Source of the DNA: Paenibacillus taichungensis
GTDB lineage: Bacteria > Bacillota > Bacilli > Paenibacillales > Paenibacillaceae
DNA length: 64,000 bases
NCBI RefSeq assembly: GCF_013359905.1
Contig: NZ_JABMCC010000098.1
Location: 1-64,000 of the forward strand
Reading direction: 5' to 3'
The position numbers and the translations under genes were made by a program. This document shows, piece by piece, positions 8,425-19,100 of this stretch (its first letter is position 1; each line of letters starts with the position of its first letter). The notes beneath the pieces are model-generated. The model saw only the letters and a program-made list of their open reading frames with translations, was not told the origin of the DNA and ran no database searches.

Positions 8425-10440
8425 ATGAAAAAATGGTTATCAATGGCACTCATAGGCTTGATTGCGTTAACCGTTCTGCCGAAGGCAGCTTCAGCAAGTC
8501 TTCCGTACTGGACGGCTTATTATGACAGTAACCAGTCTAACTGGTTCCAAATTCAGCCGATTTACAGACCAGCAGGTGCCTATTCTGCCGACTTTGGGGA
8601 ACCGGTAGACCTTGACGTAGCCTCAGACGACAAGGTCTACATCGTAGATAAGAAGCAGAACCGAATCGTAGTGCTAGATCAGGATGGTAGTCTTCTGCGT
8701 ACAATCGGTGAAGAAGAAGGATCAGGACAGTTGTCTTCACCTGAAGGTGTGTTTGTCACACCGGACAATGCAGTGTATGTTGCGGATTCAGGTAATCAGA
8801 GGATCGCGGTATTTGATCAAAACGGGGTGTTTCAGCGTGATTTCAAAAAACCGAATACACCATTAATGGGGTCCGAGCACTTTGTGCCCGTCAAGTTGAT
8901 CGTTGATCGTCGTGGTGTCATGTACATACAACTGAATTCATCTTATCAAGGGCTTGTTCGGTTAAATCCCCAAGGTGAATTCATGGGTTACTTCGGTGCT
9001 AACAAAGCAGATCAATCCATGCTCAACTGGTTGAAGAAACTGGTTCTCAATAAAGATCAATTGGCCAAGGAAAAGGCTGCGCTTCCTAAACCGATTACGA
9101 ATGTCTCGCTAGACAAAGACGGCTTTATCTATACTTCGACTGCTGGCGGTGAGGGGAAGGGAGCCATCCGTAAACTGAATGCAGGCGGCGTGGATATATT
9201 CAAGAATAAGACGTTAGAGAACGGTCACGGTATTGTTGATGCTGCGATTGATGCTGATGCATTTCTCTACAATATTGACCTTGACTCTATGCACATCAAT
9301 ATGTACGACCGTAATGGGGAAGCGATGTTTGAGTTTGGTCTTGTCAATAAAGATACGCAGCAGTATGGCATATTGGGTTATCCGACAGGCATTGGGGTGG
9401 ACAGCAACCATGCGATCTGGATCTCGGACAGCGGTACGAATACCGTACACAAATATGTGCGTACTGATTTGGGAAGAGATGTGCTGAAAGCGCTAGCATT
9501 GTATGCAGAAGGGAAATACGAGCAAAGCAAGCCTTACTGGGAAGCTGTCTACGCCCGTAACGATATGTATAACGGCACCTTTCAAGGTTTAGGAAAAGTG
9601 CTTCTACATGAAGGACGCAACGAGGATGCGTTGATGTTTATGAAGGCAGCCTTTGATACAGAAGGTTACTCCAAAGCTTTCTGGAAGCTGAGGTTAGACT
9701 GGTTGCAGAACCACTTTATGATCCTGATATATAGCCTAGTAGGGGGTGGACTCTTCCTCCATTTTGGTATACGCGGAATACGTTTATACCTGCGGAAGCG
9801 GCCGCTTTCTGAGCGCTTGCAGCAACCTTTCGCTGATTTGAAAAATTTCAGTTATGTGATGTTTCATCCATATGAAGGATTCTACCGGATCAAGGAAGCG
9901 AGAATTGCACCATGGATTACGGTAGCCCTGCTGTCTCTCGTGCTGGCCATCAAATTATGCACAATCTACTGGACTGGGTTCCTCTTTCATCCAGTTGAAC
10001 TCTCAGAAGTTAATTTACTAAAAGAGATGGGGTTCTTCATCCTACCATGGATCACCTGGATTGTTGCCAACTACTTAGTTTGCAGTGTCAAAGACGGTGA
10101 GGGTAAATTCAGAGAAGTAATTCAAGGAAGTGTGTATGCGCTATCACCATACGTATTCTTCTCAATTCCACTTCTGTTATTATCCAACATCGTCTCACTA
10201 GATGAATCGATCATCATTCATGCCATGAATATGGTGATGGTACTGTGGCTTCTCTCCATGTTCTTTGTGATGACACAAGTAATTCACAATTTTGAATTTG
10301 TGGAAACGATCAAAAACTCGGCCGTTACTGTGTTTGCGATTCTGACGATCTGGATGTTTGGTTTCATTATATTCGGATTGTCCTTTAATCTGTATGACTT
10401 TTTCTATGAGCTTTACAAAGAGGTGAACATCAATCTATAA
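8425..10440 (+). CDS. NHL beta-propeller, TPR-like and Yip1-type membrane protein
   Basis: 671 residues. A Sec signal peptide (1-24, ending AASA) is followed by an extracytoplasmic NHL propeller (about 45-345). Its repeats look like VDLDVASDDKVYIVDKKQNR followed by IVVLD turns. A short helical, TPR-like stretch (about 355-430) reads YEQSKPYWEAVYARND. The C-terminal half holds a first membrane helix near 433 and then a Yip1-like bundle of about five helices (485-665). It lies between the two permease pairs, 28 bases after the first. No enzyme motif is seen. It may be a scaffold or sensor for the transporter, which is inference from context. Confidence 0.85.
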   Translation: MKKWLSMALIGLIALTVLPKAASASLPYWTAYYDSNQSNWFQIQPIYRPAGAYSADFGEPVDLDVASDDKVYIVDKKQNRIVVLDQDGSLLRTIGEEEGSGQLSSPEGVFVTPDNAVYVADSGNQRIAVFDQNGVFQRDFKKPNTPLMGSEHFVPVKLIVDRRGVMYIQLNSSYQGLVRLNPQGEFMGYFGANKADQSMLNWLKKLVLNKDQLAKEKAALPKPITNVSLDKDGFIYTSTAGGEGKGAIRKLNAGGVDIFKNKTLENGHGIVDAAIDADAFLYNIDLDSMHINMYDRNGEAMFEFGLVNKDTQQYGILGYPTGIGVDSNHAIWISDSGTNTVHKYVRTDLGRDVLKALALYAEGKYEQSKPYWEAVYARNDMYNGTFQGLGKVLLHEGRNEDALMFMKAAFDTEGYSKAFWKLRLDWLQNHFMILIYSLVGGGLFLHFGIRGIRLYLRKRPLSERLQQPFADLKNFSYVMFHPYEGFYRIKEARIAPWITVALLSLVLAIKLCTIYWTGFLFHPVELSEVNLLKEMGFFILPWITWIVANYLVCSVKDGEGKFREVIQGSVYALSPYVFFSIPLLLLSNIVSLDESIIIHAMNMVMVLWLLSMFFVMTQVIHNFEFVETIKNSAVTVFAILTIWMFGFIIFGLSFNLYDFFYELYKEVNINL

Positions 10441-10486
10441 CACACTCAAACGAAAATGGAATAGGGCAGGATGGACCGCCGTTATT

Positions 10487-12658
10487 GTGCTGGTGCTTGG
10501 TCTGATGCTCATCGTGTTGGTTATAAAACCATGGCAGCAGAGTACAACGGAGATTTTTGCCGCTACTGGAATACAAGTGCTGATACCAGAGAAAGCTTCC
10601 CTCTATCAAGGTGGAAGATGGAAGCCTGCTGCACAAGCAGATGGTTATGCAATTGCGGTAGATAACGATCAGTACGCCCTGTATGTGAATCCGCTCAATA
10701 CGCAAATCTACGTTCTGGACAAAAGAAGCGGATACCGTTGGACCAGCAATCCGACTGAAGTTGAGCTCGCGGATGAGAGCGTCAAGGGGCAACTGTTAGA
10801 TAATTTGCAGTCTCCGTTTGTATTAACCCATGTACGTACGCAAGGAGCAGACCAAACGGTTAGGGAAACATTGAACAGTAAAGCGCCCGGTTTAGAGACG
10901 ACGATGATCCGTGATATGAAAGGACTTCAAATTCAATACTGGTTTCCTGACAAACGCATTGGTTTTGCTATTCAATACGAATTAACGGAATCCGGATTAA
11001 AGGTCAAAGTGCCGGCAGCAGGAATCCGCGAAGAAGGAGATCACGTGTTGTTTTCAATGGATGTCCTGCCTCATTTCGGCGCTGCTATGGCTAATGAAGA
11101 TGGATATTTATTTGTGCCTGATGGTCCAGGCGGACTGATCCGCTATGATACGGCAAAGGCAAGCCTTTCCAAAGGGTACATCCATCAGGTGTATGGCCAG
11201 GAACTGACCAATGCAGGGAATATCAATTTAATGGTTCAGAACAGAGAGAATATCGCTTATCCGGTATTTGGGTTGAAACGTGGAGATCATGCTTATGTCG
11301 CTGTCATGAGGAAGGGCGAGGATTCTGCTAATGTAGTCGCAATGGCACCTGGACAACGCTCATCCTTCTACAATGTGTACTCGAGTCAAATCTACCGAGA
11401 AGAGTATTTATATAGAATGAGTAGGTTGGCTACTCCAAGCAAGGCTATTCAGAAGCAAAAATTGGACCTGGACCGTGAGGTAGAGTACCGCTTTCTGAAT
11501 GGGGAGCAAGCTTCTTATATCGGAATGGCGAGTGCTTACCGAGATTATTTACAAGAATCCGGCCAGTTGGGAGAAGCTTTGGAACCGGTAGAACATGTTC
11601 CCCTCTACCTGAAATTGATGGGCGGAAATTATGAAAAGGCTTTTGGAAGAGTGCAGTATGTTGCTACCACTACGTTTGATCAAGCGACTGAAATTGTAGA
11701 GCGGCTGCAACAGCAGGGTGTCGCTTCGCTTAAGACCATATTTTATGGCTGGCAGAACGAGGGCGATTACAACATGGAGAAGCGTTTCCCAATTGAGAGT
11801 TCGCTCGGAGGTGAGACTGGTGCTAAATCCTTTGTCGCCTCGATGAAGAAATCAGGTATTGATGTTGCTTTCCAAGAGGACTTTTTATGGGTGGACAGCG
11901 AGTCATCATTCTCTGGCAAAACAGACGCCATTCGCGGTATTGATGGTACGGCTTATAACATTGATGGGTGGTATCTTGCTAAACCAGTATATACGGCAGT
12001 AAGTGCAGCAAAAACAATTGACAAGTTAAAAGATATTGGAGTAAACGGGATCCATTACAGCGGATTGGGCGAGATTCTTGTGCATGACTATGAGTTGTCC
12101 GGCATCCGTACAAGAGAATATACGAAGACCGTATACAATGGTTTACTTGATTACACCCGTAAGGAGTTGGGATCGACCAGCGTTGAACGCGGCAATGCTT
12201 ATGTGCTTGGCAGCACTGATTTCATTGACGGAATGGCATCCTCCTCTAGTTACGATTTCATGATCGATGAGACCGTTCCATTTTACCCAATCGCACTGCA
12301 CGGCAACGTACCTTACACATTTGAAGCAGGAAATCTGCGCGATGATGAGGATACCGAATTTTTGAAGGCGATAGAATATGGAGCGCTGCCATCCTTTTTC
12401 GTCACTCATGATGATTCCCGGAAGTTGAAAAACACACCTGTATATGGTCTATACAGCAGCAGATTCGACAAGTGGGAAAGCCGCATTGTAGAGGAATACG
12501 GACGATTTGATAGCTTAAGTGATCTTTATTCGCTTAGGATTGTTGATCACGAACAAATAAGTGATGAACGTTATATGACCACGTATGAGAATGGAACTCG
12601 CGTCATTGTGGATTATGCAGCCAAGAGCTTCAAGGTGGAGAAAGGGGCTGCCCGATGA
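10487..12658 (+). CDS. DUF5696-like membrane-anchored glycosidase-fold protein
   Basis: 723 residues from GTG 10487. A short membrane helix at the N-terminus leads into a beta-rich domain (about 60-330) and a TIM-barrel-like region (about 370-650) with segments such as SLKTIFYGWQNEGDYNM, FVASMKKSGIDVAFQEDFLW and GVNGIHYSGLGEIL. These resemble glycoside hydrolase barrels and fit the DUF5696 type known from Paenibacillus sugar loci; the substrate is unknown. The GTG has no good ribosome site and would start inside the membrane helix. Coding quality continues upstream in frame to 10427 (NTLKRKWNRAGWTAVIVLVL), which suggests the original start lay near 10436 and has been disturbed (see findings). 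It overlaps the next gene by ATGA. Confidence 0.8.
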   Translation: MLVLGLMLIVLVIKPWQQSTTEIFAATGIQVLIPEKASLYQGGRWKPAAQADGYAIAVDNDQYALYVNPLNTQIYVLDKRSGYRWTSNPTEVELADESVKGQLLDNLQSPFVLTHVRTQGADQTVRETLNSKAPGLETTMIRDMKGLQIQYWFPDKRIGFAIQYELTESGLKVKVPAAGIREEGDHVLFSMDVLPHFGAAMANEDGYLFVPDGPGGLIRYDTAKASLSKGYIHQVYGQELTNAGNINLMVQNRENIAYPVFGLKRGDHAYVAVMRKGEDSANVVAMAPGQRSSFYNVYSSQIYREEYLYRMSRLATPSKAIQKQKLDLDREVEYRFLNGEQASYIGMASAYRDYLQESGQLGEALEPVEHVPLYLKLMGGNYEKAFGRVQYVATTTFDQATEIVERLQQQGVASLKTIFYGWQNEGDYNMEKRFPIESSLGGETGAKSFVASMKKSGIDVAFQEDFLWVDSESSFSGKTDAIRGIDGTAYNIDGWYLAKPVYTAVSAAKTIDKLKDIGVNGIHYSGLGEILVHDYELSGIRTREYTKTVYNGLLDYTRKELGSTSVERGNAYVLGSTDFIDGMASSSSYDFMIDETVPFYPIALHGNVPYTFEAGNLRDDEDTEFLKAIEYGALPSFFVTHDDSRKLKNTPVYGLYSSRFDKWESRIVEEYGRFDSLSDLYSLRIVDHEQISDERYMTTYENGTRVIVDYAAKSFKVEKGAAR

Positions 12659-13551
12659 GCCAGTTGCAAGAACACAAGAAGAAGGCGCTTCAATACCAAT
12701 TCAAGCGCTATGGCGTTGGTTTGCTTTTCATGCTGCCCTGGATGATCGGATTCAGTGTGTTCGTAGCTATACCCATCGGTTGGTCAATGTTCATGTCACT
12801 ACACAAGGTGGCGGTGGTGCCGGGCGGATTTAAATATGACTGGATCGGCATTCAAAATTACCGGGATGCTTTCCTAAAGGACAATGTGTTCCCGATCGAG
12901 ATGATCACCTATTTTCAGCAAATGTTGTTGATGGTTCCGATTATCGTTATCTTCGCTCTGCTTATTTCGCTGCTGCTGAATCAGAAGTTTCCCGGAAGAT
13001 TCATCTATCGCGCTTTATTCTTTTTACCTGTCATCTTCGCCACTGGTCAGGTGTTGTCGGAGCTGTTTACGCAGGGGGCAGGCGATATCCCCTTTCTGGA
13101 TCAATACAATCTGGAACCGTTAGTGAAGCAATATGTCGGAGGCGAAATGGCGAAGATGATCATGGAAGTGCTGGGTCGCGTTGTCCTAATTCTCTGGTAT
13201 TCGGGGGTACAGATCTTGATCTTTATCGCCGGATTTCAGACGATATCTCCATCTATTTATGAAGCAGTACGGATTGACGGGGCATCGCCTTGGGACAGCT
13301 TCTGGAAAATAACGCTACCTGCCAGCATTCCGTTTATAAGCCTTAATGTACTCTATACCATCATAGATCTCTTCACCTTCCCTCTCAATCCAGTGCTGAA
13401 GCATATTCGCGACAATATGTTCAAAGTGGATACCGGATACGGATATGCAAGTGCATTGGCTTGGATCTATTTCGGATTCATTTTTGTCCTGATCGCGATA
13501 GTACTCGGAATGTTCAGCCGCAGCATGCGCCAGAGGGGGAGAAGATCATGA
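12655..13551 (+). CDS. Sugar ABC transporter permease, MalF-like (second pair)
   Basis: 298 residues with six helices. The EAA loop reads SIYEAVRIDGASPWDSFWKI. The ATGA overlap with the upstream DUF5696 gene indicates translational coupling. Its sequence differs clearly from the first MalF-like permease at 6556, with no extended N-terminus and a different periplasmic loop. The locus therefore holds two non-identical translocation channels. Confidence 0.92.
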   Translation: MSQLQEHKKKALQYQFKRYGVGLLFMLPWMIGFSVFVAIPIGWSMFMSLHKVAVVPGGFKYDWIGIQNYRDAFLKDNVFPIEMITYFQQMLLMVPIIVIFALLISLLLNQKFPGRFIYRALFFLPVIFATGQVLSELFTQGAGDIPFLDQYNLEPLVKQYVGGEMAKMIMEVLGRVVLILWYSGVQILIFIAGFQTISPSIYEAVRIDGASPWDSFWKITLPASIPFISLNVLYTIIDLFTFPLNPVLKHIRDNMFKVDTGYGYASALAWIYFGFIFVLIAIVLGMFSRSMRQRGRRS

Positions 13552-14525
13552 AAGAAGAACTATGGTTTGATCGGGCCAAAAATAATGTAAGAGATCTGCT
13601 GTGGCGGAGAGAGTCGCAAAAGCTTAAAGCTCTGCTTATGGGCAGGAATTTGTCAGACGGGTTGTTAGCTAAACTGATCATTTATGTGCTGCTGTCTATT
13701 GTGGCGTATTTGTATCTACAGCCACTTCTCTACATGATCACCACGATGTTAAAGACGGTCAGTGACCTGTTGGACCCATCTGTGAAATGGATTCCCCGCG
13801 TCGTTACATGGGAGAACTTGACAAAGGCTTACGAGGGCTTACAATACCCGGAAGCATTGCGGAATACGGCGGTGATTGCTCTTACTTGTTCACTTGTTCA
13901 GGTGCTGATCTGTTCTATGACCGGATACGCACTTGCACGGCTGGCTATTCCCTTCAAAGGACTAATTACAGCACTGGTACTATTGACCTTTCTTATACCT
14001 CCACAGGTCATCATTATTCCGCTGTATGTTATTTTCAGCAAGTTAGGACTGCTAAATTCGTTGTTTGTATTCCTGGTACCTGCGATCTTCGGCCAGGGTT
14101 TAAAGGGAGCACTGTTTATTCTCATATTCCGCCAATTCTTCAAATCCCAGCCCCCTAGCCTTGAAGAAGCGGCAAAGCTTGACGGTGCATCTGCAGCCCG
14201 ACTTTACTTCCGAATTATGCTGCCACTGGCTCAGTCCGCCTGTCTCGTCGTCTTTCTCTTTTCCTTCATCTGGTATTGGAACATGTATTATGAACCATCC
14301 ATGTTTTTGGCCAAGGGATTCACACCGTTGTCGATACGTCTGGACAATCTGGAAGAAGTATTGAATCCCTCTCTGCTCAGCAGCCAGGAGTCGGTTAATA
14401 ACCCGGTTACGGAAGGAACCAAAATGGCAGCGGCATTCCTCATTATTTTCCCGCCGATGTTGATTTTCATGTTCCTCCAGCGCTGGTTCATCACCGGAAT
14501 TGAACGAACTGGAATTGTAGAGTAG
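13548..14525 (+). CDS. Sugar ABC transporter permease, MalG-like (second pair)
   Basis: 325 residues. The N-terminal cytoplasmic stretch of about 45 residues is longer than usual and basic. Six helices follow, with the EAA loop SLEEAAKLDGASAARLYFRI. The frame is open from 13461, but ATG 13548 overlaps the previous stop as ATGA and follows GAGGGGGAGAAG, so it is taken as the start. It forms the second permease pair with the preceding protein. Confidence 0.92.
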   Translation: MKEELWFDRAKNNVRDLLWRRESQKLKALLMGRNLSDGLLAKLIIYVLLSIVAYLYLQPLLYMITTMLKTVSDLLDPSVKWIPRVVTWENLTKAYEGLQYPEALRNTAVIALTCSLVQVLICSMTGYALARLAIPFKGLITALVLLTFLIPPQVIIIPLYVIFSKLGLLNSLFVFLVPAIFGQGLKGALFILIFRQFFKSQPPSLEEAAKLDGASAARLYFRIMLPLAQSACLVVFLFSFIWYWNMYYEPSMFLAKGFTPLSIRLDNLEEVLNPSLLSSQESVNNPVTEGTKMAAAFLIIFPPMLIFMFLQRWFITGIERTGIVE

Positions 14526-14655
14526 ATCACTACTGGGGAGATGAAGTGATTTTTGACTTCATTGGAAAGGGGGAATGCTGGCCGCTAGTGGCTGTGGACG
14601 GTCTGTATCTCTGAAGAAAAGAACACAAATAAGATCACAATGGGGAGGGAAAAGC

Positions 14656-16017
14656 TTGAAAAAGAAGCGGTTAGGAACATCAATATTGGCTGCAGTCTTG
14701 TCTCTGACATTTATGTTGGCGGGTTGCAGTGGAAATTCAGGGACTAGCGGGAATAAGGAGAGTTCACCTCCAGCAGGGAATGACACTGTAGTAACGGAGA
14801 CGGGTCAGGATGGGGATAGGGAGCCGGTTACGTTGAAGTTCATTTCCTGGAAAGAGGGCACTTATGACGAGTTATATGAACTCTTCCATCAGAAATATCC
14901 TTGGATAACCATTGAGCAAATTCCGGTCAATAAGCAACCGATCATGGAAATCATTGCATCACTTGAAGCGGCCGGCACGCCTGCCGATGTGACCGAGATC
15001 GATACCGATTTGGTGGCTTTTGAGCAGGGGGGTCTCATTGAAGATTTAACACCTTACATTGAGGAAAGCGAAATATTCCAGAATGCGAAATTTCCTGAGG
15101 GTTTCTTGGACACCATGACGTTCAACAGCAAAAGGCTGGCGATACCGATGGTTGATGTACCGATGTGGATCTTGGTGAACAAAGATTTACTTGCCAAGCA
15201 TGGCGTCGATATGCTCTCTAATGATTGGACCTACGATGATTTCCGGAATATTGCTAAGCAGATTACCGATTCGAATGCAGGCGAGTATGGCGTGACTAGC
15301 CAACCAGAAATTCAAATGCGCATGCTCTCCAGTAAAGCGATTGCGGATGGTTATGCTGCGAACCACCAATACATGAACGAAGATATGACACAAAGTTTGC
15401 TGAATACACCAGAGATCATGAACGAAGTGAAGTGGTTTCAGGAGCTGGTTACCAAGGATGGTTCCATGCAGAGCAACGCAGCCGCAGAAGCAGACGGAAA
15501 TGTGACTAAGGATTTCATAAACGGTAAAACAGGTTTTGCAATTGGTGGCGACTGGGTACTACCGACATTGAAGGAGAAGGCGCCTTTTCAATGGGATGTG
15601 CTTCCGTTCCCCAAAGGGAAAGTGAGCCAGCCGGGTTATTCCATTTATGGACCACTTGCCATGCTTGCGGGCTCCAAACAAAAGGAGGCGGCGTTCCTGT
15701 GGCTAAGCTTCCAATTCACGCCAGAAGCGCAAAAATGGAAGATTGACCAAGGGGCAAATGCGTCGGTTAACGATCCGGAAATTACCGCTTATTACGATGA
15801 AGCTCCAATATGGGAGGGGAAGAACATTGAAGCGGTAAAAATTGCACAACAAAATGCTAGAATCCAGTCAGGATTGACTGTCGTCGGATGGAGAGATTAC
15901 AACTACAATAACCTCTTGAACGATATTATTTTTGGAGATCGAGATATTAACGATATTATTCCGGAAACCGAAGCCTGGAACAAAAAAACGCTAGAGTTAC
16001 GCGAAAGTCTGAAGTAA
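14656..16017 (+). CDS. Extracellular sugar-binding lipoprotein (family 1 SBP)
   Basis: 453 residues. The lipoprotein signal ends in LAGC with Cys24, followed by a Ser/Gly-rich linker. The mature part is a classic family 1 solute-binding protein: PVTLKFISWKEGTYDELYEL at the start, GKTGFAIGGDWVLPTLKE in the middle, and KWKIDQGANA near the end. The start is TTG 14656 behind GGGGAGGGA; the open frame upstream from 14575 lacks a ribosome site. It is 130 bases after the second permease pair and is its likely receptor, giving the locus a second, conventional binding protein. Confidence 0.92.
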   Translation: MKKKRLGTSILAAVLSLTFMLAGCSGNSGTSGNKESSPPAGNDTVVTETGQDGDREPVTLKFISWKEGTYDELYELFHQKYPWITIEQIPVNKQPIMEIIASLEAAGTPADVTEIDTDLVAFEQGGLIEDLTPYIEESEIFQNAKFPEGFLDTMTFNSKRLAIPMVDVPMWILVNKDLLAKHGVDMLSNDWTYDDFRNIAKQITDSNAGEYGVTSQPEIQMRMLSSKAIADGYAANHQYMNEDMTQSLLNTPEIMNEVKWFQELVTKDGSMQSNAAAEADGNVTKDFINGKTGFAIGGDWVLPTLKEKAPFQWDVLPFPKGKVSQPGYSIYGPLAMLAGSKQKEAAFLWLSFQFTPEAQKWKIDQGANASVNDPEITAYYDEAPIWEGKNIEAVKIAQQNARIQSGLTVVGWRDYNYNNLLNDIIFGDRDINDIIPETEAWNKKTLELRESLK

Positions 16018-16031
16018 CCCGAAGGGGGAAT

Positions 16032-16063
16032 AATAACCGTTGGTCTTATGATCAGCGGTTATT
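16032..16063 (+). terminator. Hairpin after the lipoprotein gene
   Basis: AATAACCG pairs with CGGTTATT around a 16-base loop. It is followed by CTACTTG rather than a clean T-run, so it is either a weak terminator or a processing/attenuation site between transporter and mannosidase. Confidence 0.4.
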
Positions 16064-16186
16064 CTACTTGATGTGATATAAGATAAAAGAGAGAACGAGA
16101 TCGTTGAATTGACAGGAATTACTCCGCTTATACTTGAAGTAAGAATGAATGCTAGCCTACCAAATCATGTTATGGAGGGTACTCAT

Positions 16187-19100
16187 ATGATGCCAGATAG
16201 ACAATTAGAACGGATGCTCGGGAAGTTAGTTCGATTTACCAAGACCATTGAACCGCTTATGTTTACCAAAGTGGATGAAGTGCCAATGAAAAAATACCAT
16301 ACAACAGAATCTCTATATACGATTCCAGACGAATCGAACTTTAAGGATTGCAAGAAGGGGGATATATGGGAAGGGGAAAAAACATACTGTTGGTTTAAAG
16401 GAAGCTACAAAGTACTCAGTAGTCTCGCCGGACAAAATTTATATTTGTATCCTCACATCGGAGGATATGAAATGATGATGTGGGTCGACGGTGTACCGTC
16501 TGGCATTTTCTGCTCGAAAATCATTGTGAACAGCCATGGTAACCATTACTGTGACATGTTAAAACAACAGGTAACAGGTGGCGAGAATATAGAGATCGCT
16601 TTGGAAGTCTATGCTCATCATGATTTTCCGGGTGTGGCACCTCTGGAAACAGAGAGTCAGGGTAACTTTACTTATGTATATGAAAGCGTTGACATATGTA
16701 CCAAGAATGATGAAATTTGCGCATTTTATTTTGACTTAAAAACACTTAATCAAGTTGTTGCTAGATTGGACTCTAACAACTTCGTGAGAAGCAATATCGT
16801 TGCCCATCTGATCGAAGTGCATAAAGTATTGTACTACGATTACGACAATGTAGATTACGATACTTTTATGGGCGCTATACGAAAAGCACACCCGATCCTG
16901 CAAAAGTTACTAAAAAATCAAAATTCTATATCCGCACCAAGTGCCGGAATTATTGGACACTCTCACATGGATACAGCGTGGTTGTGGCATAAAGACGAGA
17001 CATTGAAGAAATGTACTCGAACCTATGCCAATCAATTAAATCTGATGAAACAATACGATGAATATAAATTTGTACAAAGTTCCGCATACCATACGGCAAT
17101 GGTTCAGCGGCATTACCCTGAAGTATTTGAAGGGATCAAAGAACAGGTTATAAACGGCAGGTATGAACCCAATGGAGGGGTATGGATCGAAAGTGACTGT
17201 AATTTGCCTAATGGGGAATATTTAATCCGCCAATTTATTTGGGGACAACGATACACGCAGGAGAATTTTAATTACCGTTCGGATTGTTTCTGGTTACCGG
17301 ATACGTTCGGCTATAGCGCTTCTTTGCCTCAAATTATGAAGGGCTGCGGAATAAAATATTTTTTGACAACTAAAATGGACTGGAATGATACGAATGTATT
17401 CCCGTATGACACCTTTATTTGGAAAGGACTAGATGGGTCGAGAATATTCGTACATTTTAATCGAACTCATATATGGCCTGATGCTGCAAGCTTGGTAGAT
17501 TATGTTGCCGGGGGAGAGATGAGGGGAATTAAGGAAAAATCCGTTACAAACAAAAGGTTAATAGCCTATGGTTTTGGTGACGGTGGGGGAGGTCCACAAT
17601 TTGAAATGATTGAAATGGCACGTCGTGTTCGGGATTTAGAAGGGATTCCTAAAGCAAATCACACTACAGTAAGCGAGTTCATGAAAGAACTCGAAGAAAC
17701 TGCAATAGATCCGTCCATTTATAGCGGAGAATTATATTTGGAACTACACCGTGGAACATTAACCAGTCAACATAATATCAAAAGAAATAACAGGTTAGCT
17801 GAAATTTCATTAAGGAACCTAGAATATGTAACAGTAAGGGAAGCTATTAGGAAAAATACTATAGCCAGTGACGAGAAAATTCGTCCGCTGATGGAAGATA
17901 TGCTAGTTAATCAATTTCATGATATTTTGCCAGGTACAAGTATCGCTCGTGTCCATGATGAATCCTTAGCTGAAACATCTGCAATCATTGAAAAATCGGC
18001 CGAGTACATTCAAGAATTGATTAAACCTAAGAACAAATCACAATCTAGAACGGTTATCAATACCTTATCTTTTGACCGGTGTGAAGTAGTGTATCTAGAT
18101 TATACTGAAGGTTTAAAGGTGCAAGGAGATTATCTTCAACAAGTGACTGCCGACATTCACGGTAACAAGAAGCTAGCCGTAGAAGTCATGATTCCTGCTT
18201 TCTCTAGCATCGTATTAACACTGGAGGAAGGTGAGCCTGGAGGTGAAGCAGCGTTCGGTTTGGATGGGAATCAATTAGAAGCGCCATTAATTAAAGTTAC
18301 TTTTAATGATCAAGGTTATATTGAATCATTCTTTGACAAAAAAGCCAAGAGGGAACTCCGCGGTGAAGGCTATGCATTCAACACCTTCCTTATAGCTGAA
18401 GATGTACCAACTGCATGGGATAATTGGGATCTGGATGTGGATAGCCAGTATAAATTCGCGGATTCTGCTGCAATGATTTCAAGAGAATTGATTTCTAATG
18501 GTCCTATTGAAATACGTATTCGAAGCAAGTATCAAGTTACAGTGAAAACAACCATCATTCAGGATATGGTTTTCTATAGTGACAGTCTTCAAGTGAGGTT
18601 CGATACTTTGATTGATTGGCAAGACGAGCATCGTTTCTTGAAAACAGCTTTTGATACATCTATTTTTACAAATACTGCAAAACAGGAGATACAGTTTGGA
18701 TATATTGAACGTCCAACAACAAGAAATAATTCTATGGAAAAAGCTAAATTTGAAGTGGTGAATCATAAATTTACGGATCTGTCCGAAGCAAGGTATGGAG
18801 CCGCCTTATTGAATGATTGTAAGTATGGAATCAGTGTGGAAAATTCAAGCATGCAACTCTCACTACATAAGGGAGGTAATCGTCCAGATCCTCGAGGGGA
18901 TAAAGGCTTACATAAATGCAGTTATTCTTTCTTACCTCATGATGGTAGCTTTTGGGCGAAAAATGTTGTGCATCCTGCATATCAATTCAATATGAAGCCG
19001 CTTATTTTGGAAGGGGAATTTCAGCAAAACAGTCTTTTATCGATAGAGGCTGATAATATTCTCGTGGAAGCCATCAAACCGTTAGAGAATAATGATAGAG

